64,000 nucleotides of DNA from Ochromonas danica (GCA_015146655.1 VKHL01000103.1:1-64000); one strand, 5' to 3'; shown: positions 40,454 to 50,438, counted from the first letter of the stretch. Program-made: numbers and translations. The notes: generated by a model from the sequence alone, not told the origin.

Positions 40454-41809
40454 TTAAAAAGTTGGGACAGATTCGAGGAGTGGCACGATCGGAATCACGC
40501 GAGCATCCACAACAGCTTGCAACTGCTGGGCGTTCTTGTTGTTATCCAACCCGCTTTCAATCGGCACCACGAATGCGTTCCAGCCATGAGTTCCTGGGGT
40601 GAACTCCTCGATTTCGAAGAAGCCAGTGTTGAAGGCACTGCCCCAAGGCTCGTAGTACTCCGTAGCGGGTCTTCCCGCAGCCAAAGGAGGGTTCTGAGCC
40701 AAGGCATATTCGCGATCAAAATAGCTGGGATCACCCCAAGACCACATCTTGGTGAAATGGGGCTGGTCAGCATTGGAAATCGACACATACGCCGCACCAC
40801 GACCATCCCCATAGCTCACTGCATGATACGGACCGTTGCGATAGGGGAAATCATACAGAATACCTCCCAAACCTGTAGGCCACTGCAGAGGAGCTCGAAG
40901 ATCTGCTTTGATGTCGCTGGGAGTGTTGGTGGGAATATCAACAATATTGCCCGATCTTCCATAGTAAGCTGGATAGAAGCGCTTGCTGTCTTCGGACTGA
41001 GGATGACTTTCGTAAATCACTTTCTTGTTTCCAGCAGAATCCGTTTGGGTAATCAAGGTGTCCTGAACCCATTGATCTTTCACGCGACGCTTCTGTTGAT
41101 GGGAGATGACCTGGGACTTCTCCGTCACTGGATACGTTTGAGGAAGCCAAATCTCCGATCTGATATTCGTAGGGCGAGTATTGGTGAGAGAGGCCTGCAA
41201 GCGCACGAAGTCTTCATCAGCTCTCAAAGTGATGCGATAAGTGAAAATGGCATCAGTCACGGGGTATAAGCTCATGTTCTGAGTGCTTCCAGGAGCGATG
41301 TACTGCCCACCGCTCAAAGGATCATTCAACAGATCTCGATTAGCTTGGGTGTCCTGGATCTGCAGAGTGATCGTGGCGCTGGCACTGTCGCTTTGAAAGG
41401 AAATATCCCAATCAGTGTCGTAGTAGAGTCCGTGCTCAGCAGTCACCGCAGCCACACGGATACCACCGTGAAGGATCAAGCCTCTCTTCAGAGGGAAGGC
41501 ATTCGCATCAACTCCATAGTTGACGGCACCTTCCTTGTTCAACCAGATGTACTCCTTGTTGTCCTTGCCCGTGATGGATACCAGGTTACCACCCAGTAAG
41601 ATGGCCTTGGCTTTCACAATACCATTATCAACCACCCAAGCTCTTACAGTCTCTCTCGCACTGATGGGACCAGTCTCGATGTTATCGAGGCTTGCGACAT
41701 AGGTGAGCTCATGAGAACTCTCATAGATCCTCACAGGACCAGAGTGACTGGGAAGCGATCCCACAGTAGCCTTGCGTAAAGAACGAGGAGGAATACCTGA
41801 AGCAGACAT
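40454..41809 (-). CDS. Array gene copy 1: mutarotase-like (DUF5107-like) protein
   Basis: A 451-aa ORF without introns. There is no signal peptide; the protein starts MSASGIPPRSLRK and is predicted cytosolic. It is rich in beta strands. Motifs that recall the galactose-mutarotase/DUF5107 superfamily are LKRGLILHGGIRVAA (about residue 108), WDISFQSDSASATITLQI, FTYRITLRADEDFVRLQASLTN, and near the end EYYEPWGSAFNTGFFEIEEFTPGTHGWNAF, where such proteins place a substrate-site aromatic and acidic cluster. The family assignment is from pattern memory and not certain. A sugar-related substrate would fit. Lack of introns in an intron-bearing genome could point to acquisition from bacteria, but several plain host genes here also lack introns. 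An antisense ORF of 277 codons overlaps it and is a shadow. Confidence 0.8.
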   Translation of the reverse strand: MSASGIPPRSLRKATVGSLPSHSGPVRIYESSHELTYVASLDNIETGPISARETVRAWVVDNGIVKAKAILLGGNLVSITGKDNKEYIWLNKEGAVNYGVDANAFPLKRGLILHGGIRVAAVTAEHGLYYDTDWDISFQSDSASATITLQIQDTQANRDLLNDPLSGGQYIAPGSTQNMSLYPVTDAIFTYRITLRADEDFVRLQASLTNTRPTNIRSEIWLPQTYPVTEKSQVISHQQKRRVKDQWVQDTLITQTDSAGNKKVIYESHPQSEDSKRFYPAYYGRSGNIVDIPTNTPSDIKADLRAPLQWPTGLGGILYDFPYRNGPYHAVSYGDGRGAAYVSISNADQPHFTKMWSWGDPSYFDREYALAQNPPLAAGRPATEYYEPWGSAFNTGFFEIEEFTPGTHGWNAFVVPIESGLDNNKNAQQLQAVVDARVIPIVPLLESVPTF

Positions 41810-42084
41810 TCAATACGATGATGACGATGATGACTTAAGAGAAGAGAGGAAACAAAAGAGAACAGCGCGAGCAGAAGATTTGTCAGAAGAGTCCGAAAGG
41901 GATTCAATTATGATCTGTGGAAGAAGAAGAGAAGGGCGTGTTGTGTTGACTTGACCATCAAGCTGCAACACACCGGATCAGAACATTCTCGTCTAGTTTC
42001 TCCTAACAACGTCATGGTGAAGAATCTGCTCGAGCTGATAAAAGAGACAGCAGAACAGGTCTGGAGGTTGGATGGAGCTATTCA

Positions 42085-42130
42085 GCCAGATAGCTAGACT
42101 AGATATCTAGATATCTAGCTAGATCTGTAG
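42085..42130. promoter_or_regulatory. CAGAT/CTAGAT word cluster upstream of array genes
   Basis: A series of ccagat, ctagact, agatatctagatatctag and agatct words about 275-320 bp upstream of the array gene start (copy 1). It repeats at 44316-44361 for copy 2. It contains overlapping palindromes and resembles the cluster at 37665-37712. Confidence 0.35.
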
Positions 42131-42684
42131 GGCACAAACACCAGCTTGGAAGTGATGAGTTATACAATTTGGAAATTGAGAGAAAGCAAGTGTAAGTGGA
42201 ACACAGCAAACAAGAGATGGCTATTTCGGTAAAGTATTGATGGTACTATAACATATGAATCATGCAAAATCAATCAAACATGTGTACACAATGAGTCGCC
42301 AAGGAGGACAAATAAGGACATTTCTAAAACGAAATGGCATAACACTAGACCAGACACATTCTGTAAATCCAACATTATTGGACATTTCTGTGTTGTAAAG
42401 CTCAAGTCACATCGGCTGTGTCGTGTGTATTAAGTGTGTTGTACAGTATAGTTACACACGGTAGAAAGTCGAGAAGCACTGTTGGTACGGTAGTTGACAG
42501 TTCAGTCAGTTAAAATTAAACTCATTCATTGACGAGTAACAGAAGCAAGCACTAGCAGAGCTACTACAAGCTAAAGCAATGCAATATCACAGATGGCATC
42601 AAACAAAATCAATTAGGATGCTTGCAAGGATAGTTTACGGATGATCAACATGATTCACCGATCAATATGTCTCATCTCCTCTTC

Positions 42685-44040
42685 TTAAAAAGTTGGGACA
42701 GATTCGAGGAGTGGCACGATCGGAATCACGCGAGCATCCACAACAGCTTGCAACTGCTGGGCGTTCTTGTTGTTATCCAACCCGCTTTCAATCGGCACCA
42801 CGAATGCGTTCCAGCCATGAGTTCCTGGGGTGAACTCCTCGATTTCGAAGAAGCCAGTGTTGAAGGCACTGCCCCAAGGCTCGTAGTACTCCGTAGCGGG
42901 TCTTCCCGCAGCCAAAGGAGGGTTCTGAGCCAAGGCATATTCGCGATCAAAATAGCTGGGATCACCCCAAGACCACATCTTGGTGAAATGGGGCTGGTCA
43001 GCATTGGAAATCGACACATACGCCGCACCACGACCATCCCCATAGCTCACTGCATGATACGGACCGTTGCGATAGGGGAAATCATACAGAATACCTCCCA
43101 AACCTGTAGGCCACTGCAGAGGAGCTCGAAGATCTGCTTTGATGTCGCTGGGAGTGTTGGTGGGAATATCAACAATATTGCCCGATCTTCCATAGTAAGC
43201 TGGATAGAAGCGCTTGCTGTCTTCGGACTGAGGATGACTTTCGTAAATCACTTTCTTGTTTCCAGCAGAATCCGTTTGGGTAATCAAGGTGTCCTGAACC
43301 CATTGATCTTTCACGCGACGCTTCTGTTGATGGGAGATGACCTGGGACTTCTCCGTCACTGGATACGTTTGAGGAAGCCAAATCTCCGATCTGATATTCG
43401 TAGGGCGAGTATTGGTGAGAGAGGCCTGCAAGCGCACGAAGTCTTCATCAGCTCTCAAAGTGATGCGATAAGTGAAAATGGCATCAGTCACGGGGTATAA
43501 GCTCATGTTCTGAGTGCTTCCAGGAGCGATGTACTGCCCACCGCTCAAAGGATCATTCAACAGATCTCGATTAGCTTGGGTGTCCTGGATCTGCAGAGTG
43601 ATCGTGGCGCTGGCACTGTCGCTTTGAAAGGAAATATCCCAATCAGTGTCGTAGTAGAGTCCGTGCTCAGCAGTCACCGCAGCCACACGGATACCACCGT
43701 GAAGGATCAAGCCTCTCTTCAGAGGGAAGGCATTCGCATCAACTCCATAGTTGACGGCACCTTCCTTGTTCAACCAGATGTACTCCTTGTTGTCCTTGCC
43801 CGTGATGGATACCAGGTTACCACCCAGTAAGATGGCCTTGGCTTTCACAATACCATTATCAACCACCCAAGCTCTTACAGTCTCTCTCGCACTGATGGGA
43901 CCAGTCTCGATGTTATCGAGGCTTGCGACATAGGTGAGCTCATGAGAACTCTCATAGATCCTCACAGGACCAGAGTGACTGGGAAGCGATCCCACAGTAG
44001 CCTTGCGTAAAGAACGAGGAGGAATACCTGAAGCAGACAT
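42685..44040 (-). CDS. Array gene copy 2: same 451-aa protein
   Basis: The translation is identical to copy 1, shifted by 2,231 bp. The upstream region (44041-44702) is the array spacer: a short leader with gat-rich sequence, the CAGAT/CTAGAT cluster at 44316-44361, then the copy-3 3' flank. Since coding and spacer are both unchanged, the copy should be expressed like copy 1, raising dosage. No sign of decay. Confidence 0.8.
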   Translation of the reverse strand: MSASGIPPRSLRKATVGSLPSHSGPVRIYESSHELTYVASLDNIETGPISARETVRAWVVDNGIVKAKAILLGGNLVSITGKDNKEYIWLNKEGAVNYGVDANAFPLKRGLILHGGIRVAAVTAEHGLYYDTDWDISFQSDSASATITLQIQDTQANRDLLNDPLSGGQYIAPGSTQNMSLYPVTDAIFTYRITLRADEDFVRLQASLTNTRPTNIRSEIWLPQTYPVTEKSQVISHQQKRRVKDQWVQDTLITQTDSAGNKKVIYESHPQSEDSKRFYPAYYGRSGNIVDIPTNTPSDIKADLRAPLQWPTGLGGILYDFPYRNGPYHAVSYGDGRGAAYVSISNADQPHFTKMWSWGDPSYFDREYALAQNPPLAAGRPATEYYEPWGSAFNTGFFEIEEFTPGTHGWNAFVVPIESGLDNNKNAQQLQAVVDARVIPIVPLLESVPTF

Positions 44041-44915
44041 TCAATACGATGATGACGATGATGACTTAAGAGAAGAGAGGAAACAAAAGAGAACAGCGCG
44101 AGCAGAAGATTTGTCAGAAGAGTCCGAAAGGGATTCAATTATGATCTGTGGAAGAAGAAGAGAAGGGCGTGTTGTGTTGACTTGACCATCAAGCTGCAAC
44201 ACACCGGATCAGAACATTCTCGTCTAGTTTCTCCTAACAACGTCATGGTGAAGAATCTGCTCGAGCTGATAAAAGAGACAGCAGAACAGGTCTGGAGGTT
44301 GGATGGAGCTATTCAGCCAGATAGCTAGACTAGATATCTAGATATCTAGCTAGATCTGTAGGGCACAAACACCAGCTTGGAAGTGATGAGTTATACAATT
44401 TGGAAATTGAGAGAAAGCAAGTGTAAGTGGAACACAGCAAACAAGAGATGGCTATTTCGGTAAAGTATTGATGGTACTATAACATATGAATCATGCAAAA
44501 TCAATCAAACATGTGTACACAATGAGTCGCCAAGGAGGACAAATAAGGACATTTCTAAAACGAAATGGCATAACACTAGACCAGACACATTCTGTAAATC
44601 CAACATTATTGGACATTTCTGTGTTGTAAAGCTCAAGTCACATCGGCTGTGTCGTGTGTATTAAGTGTGTTGTACAGTATAGTTACACACGGTAGAAAGT
44701 CGAGAAGCACTGTTGGTACGGTAGTTGACAGTTCAGTCAGTTAAAATTAAACTCATTCATTGACGAGTAACAGAAGCAAGCACTAGCAGAGCTACTACAA
44801 GCTAAAGCAATGCAATATCACAGATGGCATCAAACAAAATCAATTAGGATGCTTGCAAGGATAGTTTACGGATGATCAACATGATTCACCGATCAATATG
44901 TCTCATCTCCTCTTC

Positions 44916-46271
44916 TTAAAAAGTTGGGACAGATTCGAGGAGTGGCACGATCGGAATCACGCGAGCATCCACAACAGCTTGCAACTGCTGGGCGTTCTTG
45001 TTGTTATCCAACCCGCTTTCAATCGGCACCACGAATGCGTTCCAGCCATGAGTTCCTGGGGTGAACTCCTCGATTTCGAAGAAGCCAGTGTTGAAGGCAC
45101 TGCCCCAAGGCTCGTAGTACTCCGTAGCGGGTCTTCCCGCAGCCAAAGGAGGGTTCTGAGCCAAGGCATATTCGCGATCAAAATAGCTGGGATCACCCCA
45201 AGACCACATCTTGGTGAAATGGGGCTGGTCAGCATTGGAAATCGACACATACGCCGCACCACGACCATCCCCATAGCTCACTGCATGATACGGACCGTTG
45301 CGATAGGGGAAATCATACAGAATACCTCCCAAACCTGTAGGCCACTGCAGAGGAGCTCGAAGATCTGCTTTGATGTCGCTGGGAGTGTTGGTGGGAATAT
45401 CAACAATATTGCCCGATCTTCCATAGTAAGCTGGATAGAAGCGCTTGCTGTCTTCGGACTGAGGATGACTTTCGTAAATCACTTTCTTGTTTCCAGCAGA
45501 ATCCGTTTGGGTAATCAAGGTGTCCTGAACCCATTGATCTTTCACGCGACGCTTCTGTTGATGGGAGATGACCTGGGACTTCTCCGTCACTGGATACGTT
45601 TGAGGAAGCCAAATCTCCGATCTGATATTCGTAGGGCGAGTATTGGTGAGAGAGGCCTGCAAGCGCACGAAGTCTTCATCAGCTCTCAAAGTGATGCGAT
45701 AAGTGAAAATGGCATCAGTCACGGGGTATAAGCTCATGTTCTGAGTGCTTCCAGGAGCGATGTACTGCCCACCGCTCAAAGGATCATTCAACAGATCTCG
45801 ATTAGCTTGGGTGTCCTGGATCTGCAGAGTGATCGTGGCGCTGGCACTGTCGCTTTGAAAGGAAATATCCCAATCAGTGTCGTAGTAGAGTCCGTGCTCA
45901 GCAGTCACCGCAGCCACACGGATACCACCGTGAAGGATCAAGCCTCTCTTCAGAGGGAAGGCATTCGCATCAACTCCATAGTTGACGGCACCTTCCTTGT
46001 TCAACCAGATGTACTCCTTGTTGTCCTTGCCCGTGATGGATACCAGGTTACCACCCAGTAAGATGGCCTTGGCTTTCACAATACCATTATCAACCACCCA
46101 AGCTCTTACAGTCTCTCTCGCACTGATGGGACCAGTCTCGATGTTATCGAGGCTTGCGACATAGGTGAGCTCATGAGAACTCTCATAGATCCTCACAGGA
46201 CCAGAGTGACTGGGAAGCGATCCCACAGTAGCCTTGCGTAAAGAACGAGGAGGAATACCTGAAGCAGACAT
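44916..46271 (-). CDS. Array gene copy 3: same 451-aa protein
   Basis: The translation is identical to copies 1 and 2. Its 5' leader runs into the N gap at 46454. If the 77-bp repeat flanking the gap is an assembly overlap, this copy is the outermost and its promoter is the diverged sequence from 46541 on, different from the promoter of the inner copies. Confidence 0.8.
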   Translation of the reverse strand: MSASGIPPRSLRKATVGSLPSHSGPVRIYESSHELTYVASLDNIETGPISARETVRAWVVDNGIVKAKAILLGGNLVSITGKDNKEYIWLNKEGAVNYGVDANAFPLKRGLILHGGIRVAAVTAEHGLYYDTDWDISFQSDSASATITLQIQDTQANRDLLNDPLSGGQYIAPGSTQNMSLYPVTDAIFTYRITLRADEDFVRLQASLTNTRPTNIRSEIWLPQTYPVTEKSQVISHQQKRRVKDQWVQDTLITQTDSAGNKKVIYESHPQSEDSKRFYPAYYGRSGNIVDIPTNTPSDIKADLRAPLQWPTGLGGILYDFPYRNGPYHAVSYGDGRGAAYVSISNADQPHFTKMWSWGDPSYFDREYALAQNPPLAAGRPATEYYEPWGSAFNTGFFEIEEFTPGTHGWNAFVVPIESGLDNNKNAQQLQAVVDARVIPIVPLLESVPTF

Positions 46272-46376
46272 TCAATACGATGATGACGATGATGACTTAA
46301 GAGAAGAGAGGAAACAAAAGAGAACAGCGCGAGCAGAAGATTTGTCAGAAGAGTCCGAAAGGGATTCAATTATGAT

Positions 46377-46540
46377 CTGTGGAAGAAGAAGAGAAGGGCG
46401 TGTTGTGTTGACTTGACCATCAAGCTGCAACACACCGGATCAGAACATTCTCGNNNNNNNNNNCTGTGGAAGAAGAAGAGAAGGGCGTGTTGTGTTGACT
46501 TGACCATCAAGCTGCAACACACCGGATCAGAACATTCTCG
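46377..46540. other. Assembly gap flanked by an identical 77-bp sequence
   Basis: 46377-46453 (77 bases, beginning ctgtggaagaagaag and ending acattctcg) is repeated without change at 46464-46540, with ten N between. Beyond it the sequence differs from the inner array junctions (ccaggtttctcc in place of tctagtttctcc). A same-length overlap on both sides of ten N is what a de Bruijn assembler with k=77 leaves at an unresolved repeat exit. Confidence 0.85.
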
Positions 46541-47287
46541 CCAGGTTTCTCCTAACAACGTCATGTGAAGAATCTTCTTGAGCTGAAGAACGGGAAGGGA
46601 CAGGTTGGATCGAGCTTTTCAACCACAAGTTGCAAAGACAGCAAATTCTTTCCCCAGCCCTTCTGTCCCTCCTTCCGCTTCAAGAGGGCCAGCAGGGGCA
46701 AGCGCGTGGATCTTTCCCTTTCTCCGGATGTCTTCCGGATGGACTGTTCTTCTCCTGTTCTGTTCCGTTAATCATCCGGTGACCATCCCCCAACCCAACC
46801 CCTCTTAAGCCAAACTCCAAATGGCTAGATCTGGATTTCTAGAAATGAGCATATCTTTTCATTGCAATACAACATGTGTTCATTCCAGCAGGCATTGTTA
46901 ACTATACGATTCCATGGTGAACATGAAAGGTTTTTCTTTGCTTGTAGTAAAAATCAATCTGATTTGTATTCTTCTGAACAATTGCATACATTTTATTTTC
47001 CGTATATATCAGATCTGAAGAGCTGTTGATTAGATAGAAAAGCGAAATAAATAAGGTATATAGGAGATTCCTCGTGTCTTGTCTGTATTATCCTCATCCA
47101 TCCATTCTGCTGAGTAAACACCATTCTCGGTTCTGTGTGAAGAAAGGAACAGCCGTGAACTTAATAAGGTTAACTTCCTCCGTTGTTTGTGTCTGTGGCA
47201 TTGACCTCAAGCCAGCAGCAGTGGTCTCAGGTCTTTGTCTTTAGTGCCACACTCCCACCACCACCCGATAGATTGGGAATCTTTTCA
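46541..47287. other. Outer flank of the array and upstream region of the phosphatase gene
   Basis: 46541-46625 can still be aligned with the array leader (tttctcctaacaacgtcatg, gaagaatct, gagctga, acaggttggat, gagct), with many differences. A GC-rich insert of about 180 bp follows. A ctagatctggatttctag cluster lies at 46824-46841. The rest is AT-rich. No gene is seen. The phosphatase start follows at 47288. Confidence 0.5.
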
Positions 47288-48875
47288 ATGATGATCTTCG
47301 TTGTTACTCTTTTCCTTCTTCTCGTTCAGACAGAGGCTTGGTTTCCATCTTACTACCCTCAGTACTGTACCAAGGATCTTTCCAAGCGGAAGATTCCTCC
47401 ACTGACTGCTTCCCAGCTAACTCTTGTTAAAGAGTTGGAGCAAGTACAAGTGATAGTACGTCATGGTGCTAGAACGCCGTACGCCAAGTTCTCTTGTTGG
47501 AAAGACTATGATGTGACTTGGAACAACTGCAATGTCACCGAGCTCATGTTAGCTTCGCCGAGCATGACCGATGAGTCTCGACCTGCTCCTTGGCTCTTCA
47601 GAAAGCTGTATGATGGTTCTCCAAACTTTCTTGGAGGCAATTGCTTCACTGGTCAGTTGCTGTCTGATGGCTATACCCAGGAGGAGGCTGTTGGCTCTTC
47701 TCTCTTAGAGGCTTACCTTCAAAACTCCAACCCTGCGCTAAATCTCTTCAACACTTCCATCTGGACTGATATTGACACAGATGAAGAAGTCTATCTTCGT
47801 TCGGATGATGAACAGCGTACCTTAATGTCTGGACAGATTCTGATGCACACTTTCTTTAATGTGAGCTTGAAAACCTCTTGCTTGTACTGTACCTTATCTT
47901 GCCATTTTAATCTGAGTCTAAACTGTGGTATAGATTACGGAAGAAGTCATTGTGCCTTGGCATACTGGTGACTATGATCTGGATCAGATCTATCCCAACA
48001 GTGAGGTCTGTCCTCGCTTGGACACGTTGGAAGACTCTATCTATGCCACGCCTGGCTTCGTGAATGAGAATACCTCCACAGAAATCAATCAACTCACTAG
48101 TCAGTTGAACACAATATTTGGAGATGGTTATTGGACTTGGTATAATGTGTGGGATTGTGTTATGACCACTGTCTGCACCAGTCGCCCGCTTCCCGATGGC
48201 ACTGCCGAAGTGCCCATGACGGAGGAAATTTTCAATGCCACATTGGAACAAGTCCAATTTACACAAGCCTATCTTCAACTTTATAATGACTCTCAGTGGT
48301 CCAAGTTAGCGATGGGTAATACTGCTTGGCATGTTAGCAGCAACTTGCAGAATGTCTTATACAATACCAATAACTCTTTGAATTCATCAAAGACTCTGCG
48401 ATTGGCAGTCTTTGCTGGACATGATACTACTGTCATGCCTTTCCTCGCATCTGTCTTGGGTGTTGAATGGGATGGATTATGGCCTGGATATGCTTCGTTA
48501 GTGACGATTGAGCTCTACTCTGGTAGTGCCGCTTCTTCTGTACCTTGGCTCTTCCGCATGGTGTACAACTCTGACCCTCTTTTAGTCCCAGGATGTGATG
48601 ATTATTTGTGTGACGCCACCATTTTGTTGGATAAGCTAGGTTATGGTCAGCAGTACATGCCTTGCAGTGTTAACCCAGATACTGTTGTAGAAGATGACGA
48701 TTCTGGTGACTGCGATAATGATCGCTTGAGCGATGGAAATGTTATCCTCATCGCTTTTATGTCCGCTCTCTTTGGTGGTCTCTTGGGCGCTGCATTGATT
48801 CTGTTTTCTGTTAAGCGTGCTGCTAAGGATCCTCTCCTCAACTCTTCTCACACCACTCAACCTTCTTCTGTTTAG
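47288..48875 (+). CDS. Histidine acid phosphatase, type I membrane protein
   Basis: Two exons (47288-47860, 47934-48875) give 504 codons. A signal peptide (FVVTLFLLLVQTEA) is followed by the catalytic RHGART motif (about residue 58) and the proton donor in GHDTTV (about residue 352). Many NxT/S sites and cysteines fit a lumenal enzyme. Near the C-terminus is one transmembrane helix (VILIAFMSALFGGLLGAALI) with a short tail of DPLLNSS type; the LL may be a sorting signal. This is the layout of lysosomal acid phosphatase (ACP2-like). It removes phosphate from monoesters at low pH. The start is one of two adjacent ATGs. Confidence 0.9.
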
Positions 48876-49244
48876 AGTTGTGAACAAAAAGGTGGTGATG
48901 GCGGTGGTATTATATAAACAGTGTTTAGTAGTGGAAGAAGTATTGAATAAATGTGCCAGTATTTCAGTGAATCTCTTGTTGCCAGTATACTCAGTGACGA
49001 CTGCTCACTAGTTTTCTTACTTGCTCCAAGTACAGTGATTGGGATTTCTTGTTTTGGCCGAGCTAAGTTTGCTCTACACAAGATGGTTATATCAGAATAG
49101 GCACCCTGTGTATTCATCTTCTTGGTAATTTGGTTAACAGACACATTGTCGAGAATGATATGTGTTTCAATATTTACGCGCACATTATGTTACATATAGA
49201 CTACTATGTTGCATGTCAGAAGGTAACTACTCTAGTTACGGTGT

Positions 49245-50264
49245 CTAAGTGGAGGTAGTAGATGGTCTTTCCAAGTCCTTCAGTGAGTGCTGAGCTGATC
49301 CTCGGGCACAAGGTTTTGGTTGCGAAGCATCAGGTTTCCATCCAATAGCGAAGATCAACTCGAATGTTGCCTTCACACTACCATCTTCAAGACCATAGAG
49401 ATGTTGATATAACGCCGCTACAGCGAGGAACGTATCTCTTCCCACATTGATCTGTCTGTTTGGTCCAGCCAAACCTTCACCCATTCGCCAAAGATGGTCC
49501 ATCAAGGTGAATGCATTCGGATAGCTAATTGTCACAGTATCAACATCAATGGTAGGTAATGCAAACCCTGTCCCTTGTATGAGTCCAGCAACATCCGAAG
49601 CTAACAGCATGGGCGAGCAATGCGGAGCAACACCCCCTCGTCGCTCCATCTCCGCTAAGTAGAAGCAATGACGAAGCTCTTCTAAAGTCTTGCCTCCAAG
49701 AAAAGAAGCTAGAAAAGCTCCATCAGGTTTGAGCACACGATAAGCTTCCTTCAAAGCAGCTGGCAGGTCATTGACCCAATGCATATGCAGGTTACTCACG
49801 GCGAGGTCAAAGGAATTGTCTTGGAATGGCAAGTCTTCCTCATTCGCTTGGATAAAACTACTTTGTACTAGTAAACTAGTATCTTGACTTTGACTAGAGT
49901 GAGGTTGGTTAAGGGAGAGAGAAGAGAGATTAGAGGGATCACATCGTATGAGATGTTCTACACCACCTATTCCTCCTTTACCTACTAGGCCTGGTTGACT
50001 TTGAATCATATCATAGATCACATTACGATAACTACCAATCTCTAAAGCAATAGGGAAAGGACGAGTAATATCTTCTAATCGATCTACTAACTGTCGTGCT
50101 GACTCTTCCTTGAGGTAGTCATAATAATGACCATCATGTAGATGACTCAGACAGAATTCTCGTTGACGATTCTTTAATTCACGATCAAATACTATACTTG
50201 AAAACTGTCTTCGTGATGATAATACACGATAGTAGACTCTACTAAAACTTGCTTTCATCGTCAT
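49245..50264 (-). CDS. NDUFAF5: NDUFAF5-like methyltransferase-fold protein of complex I assembly
   Basis: A single-exon ORF of 339 codons from ATG 50264. A Ser/Arg/Tyr-rich mitochondrial presequence (FSRVYYRVLSSRRQFSS) is followed by FDRELKNRQREF, which is typical of NDUFAF5 (FDRxLKxxQ). Then come LPFQDNSFDLAVSNLHMHWVNDLPAALKEAYRVLKPDGAFLAS and GRDTFLAVAALYQHLYG. NDUFAF5 hydroxylates an arginine in NDUFS7 during complex I assembly. The usual SAM-binding DLGCGRG is replaced by EIGSYRN here. The sequence around it is in frame and conserved, so this is probably real divergence. Confidence 0.85.
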   Translation of the reverse strand: MTMKASFSRVYYRVLSSRRQFSSIVFDRELKNRQREFCLSHLHDGHYYDYLKEESARQLVDRLEDITRPFPIALEIGSYRNVIYDMIQSQPGLVGKGGIGGVEHLIRCDPSNLSSLSLNQPHSSQSQDTSLLVQSSFIQANEEDLPFQDNSFDLAVSNLHMHWVNDLPAALKEAYRVLKPDGAFLASFLGGKTLEELRHCFYLAEMERRGGVAPHCSPMLLASDVAGLIQGTGFALPTIDVDTVTISYPNAFTLMDHLWRMGEGLAGPNRQINVGRDTFLAVAALYQHLYGLEDGSVKATFELIFAIGWKPDASQPKPCARGSAQHSLKDLERPSTTST

Positions 50265-50343
50265 CTTCTGACTGATCTCAAGGACAAATTTCACTCAAGC
50301 AGCAGAGTACTACAGTACAGTTTCCTTAAGTTAAGGCTAAACT

Positions 50344-50389
50344 CTGGAATTCTGAGTGTCTAGCTTTCCCAGATCTGTCTCTGGATCTG
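50344..50389. promoter_or_regulatory. Clustered tctag / agatctg / ggatctg words in a divergent promoter
   Basis: Between NDUFAF5 (start 50264) and the LSD1-finger gene (start 50439): ctggaattc, gtctagc, cagatctg and ctggatctg within 46 bases. It is of the same type as the other clusters. Confidence 0.3.
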
Positions 50390-50438
50390 CCCTCACAGAG
50401 AGTGAGTGTGAGAGAGTCAATGAGAAAGAAAGCGAAAG

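Larger units (their letters stand above)
40241..46453. repeat. Tandem array of a 2,231-bp unit
   Basis: Units begin at 40241, 42472 and 44703 (agaagcactgttggtacgg each time), so the period is exactly 2,231 bp. The third is cut at 46453 by a run of N. Long ORFs in several different frames are identical between copies, which means the copies are the same at base level as far as I can compare. Each unit holds one minus-strand gene plus a spacer of about 875 bp. No terminal inverted repeats, target-site duplications or transposase are seen, so this is an unequal-exchange type array rather than a mobile element. Confidence 0.93.

Noticed and set aside
40436-41269. A 277-codon plus-strand ORF repeated in all three array units
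   Set aside because: It lies fully antisense to the 451-codon gene, and its composition is that of a shadow frame (Arg/Ile/Ser/His-rich, no recognisable motif). The minus-strand gene is the better candidate.
40241-46453. Array unit as a mobile element
   Set aside because: No terminal repeats, target-site duplication, transposase or reverse transcriptase. Head-to-tail repetition with an exact period fits unequal exchange or rolling-type amplification.
46370-46564. ORF running across the N gap
   Set aside because: Its reading through unknown bases and its two identical halves come from the duplicated 77-bp overlap, not from biology.
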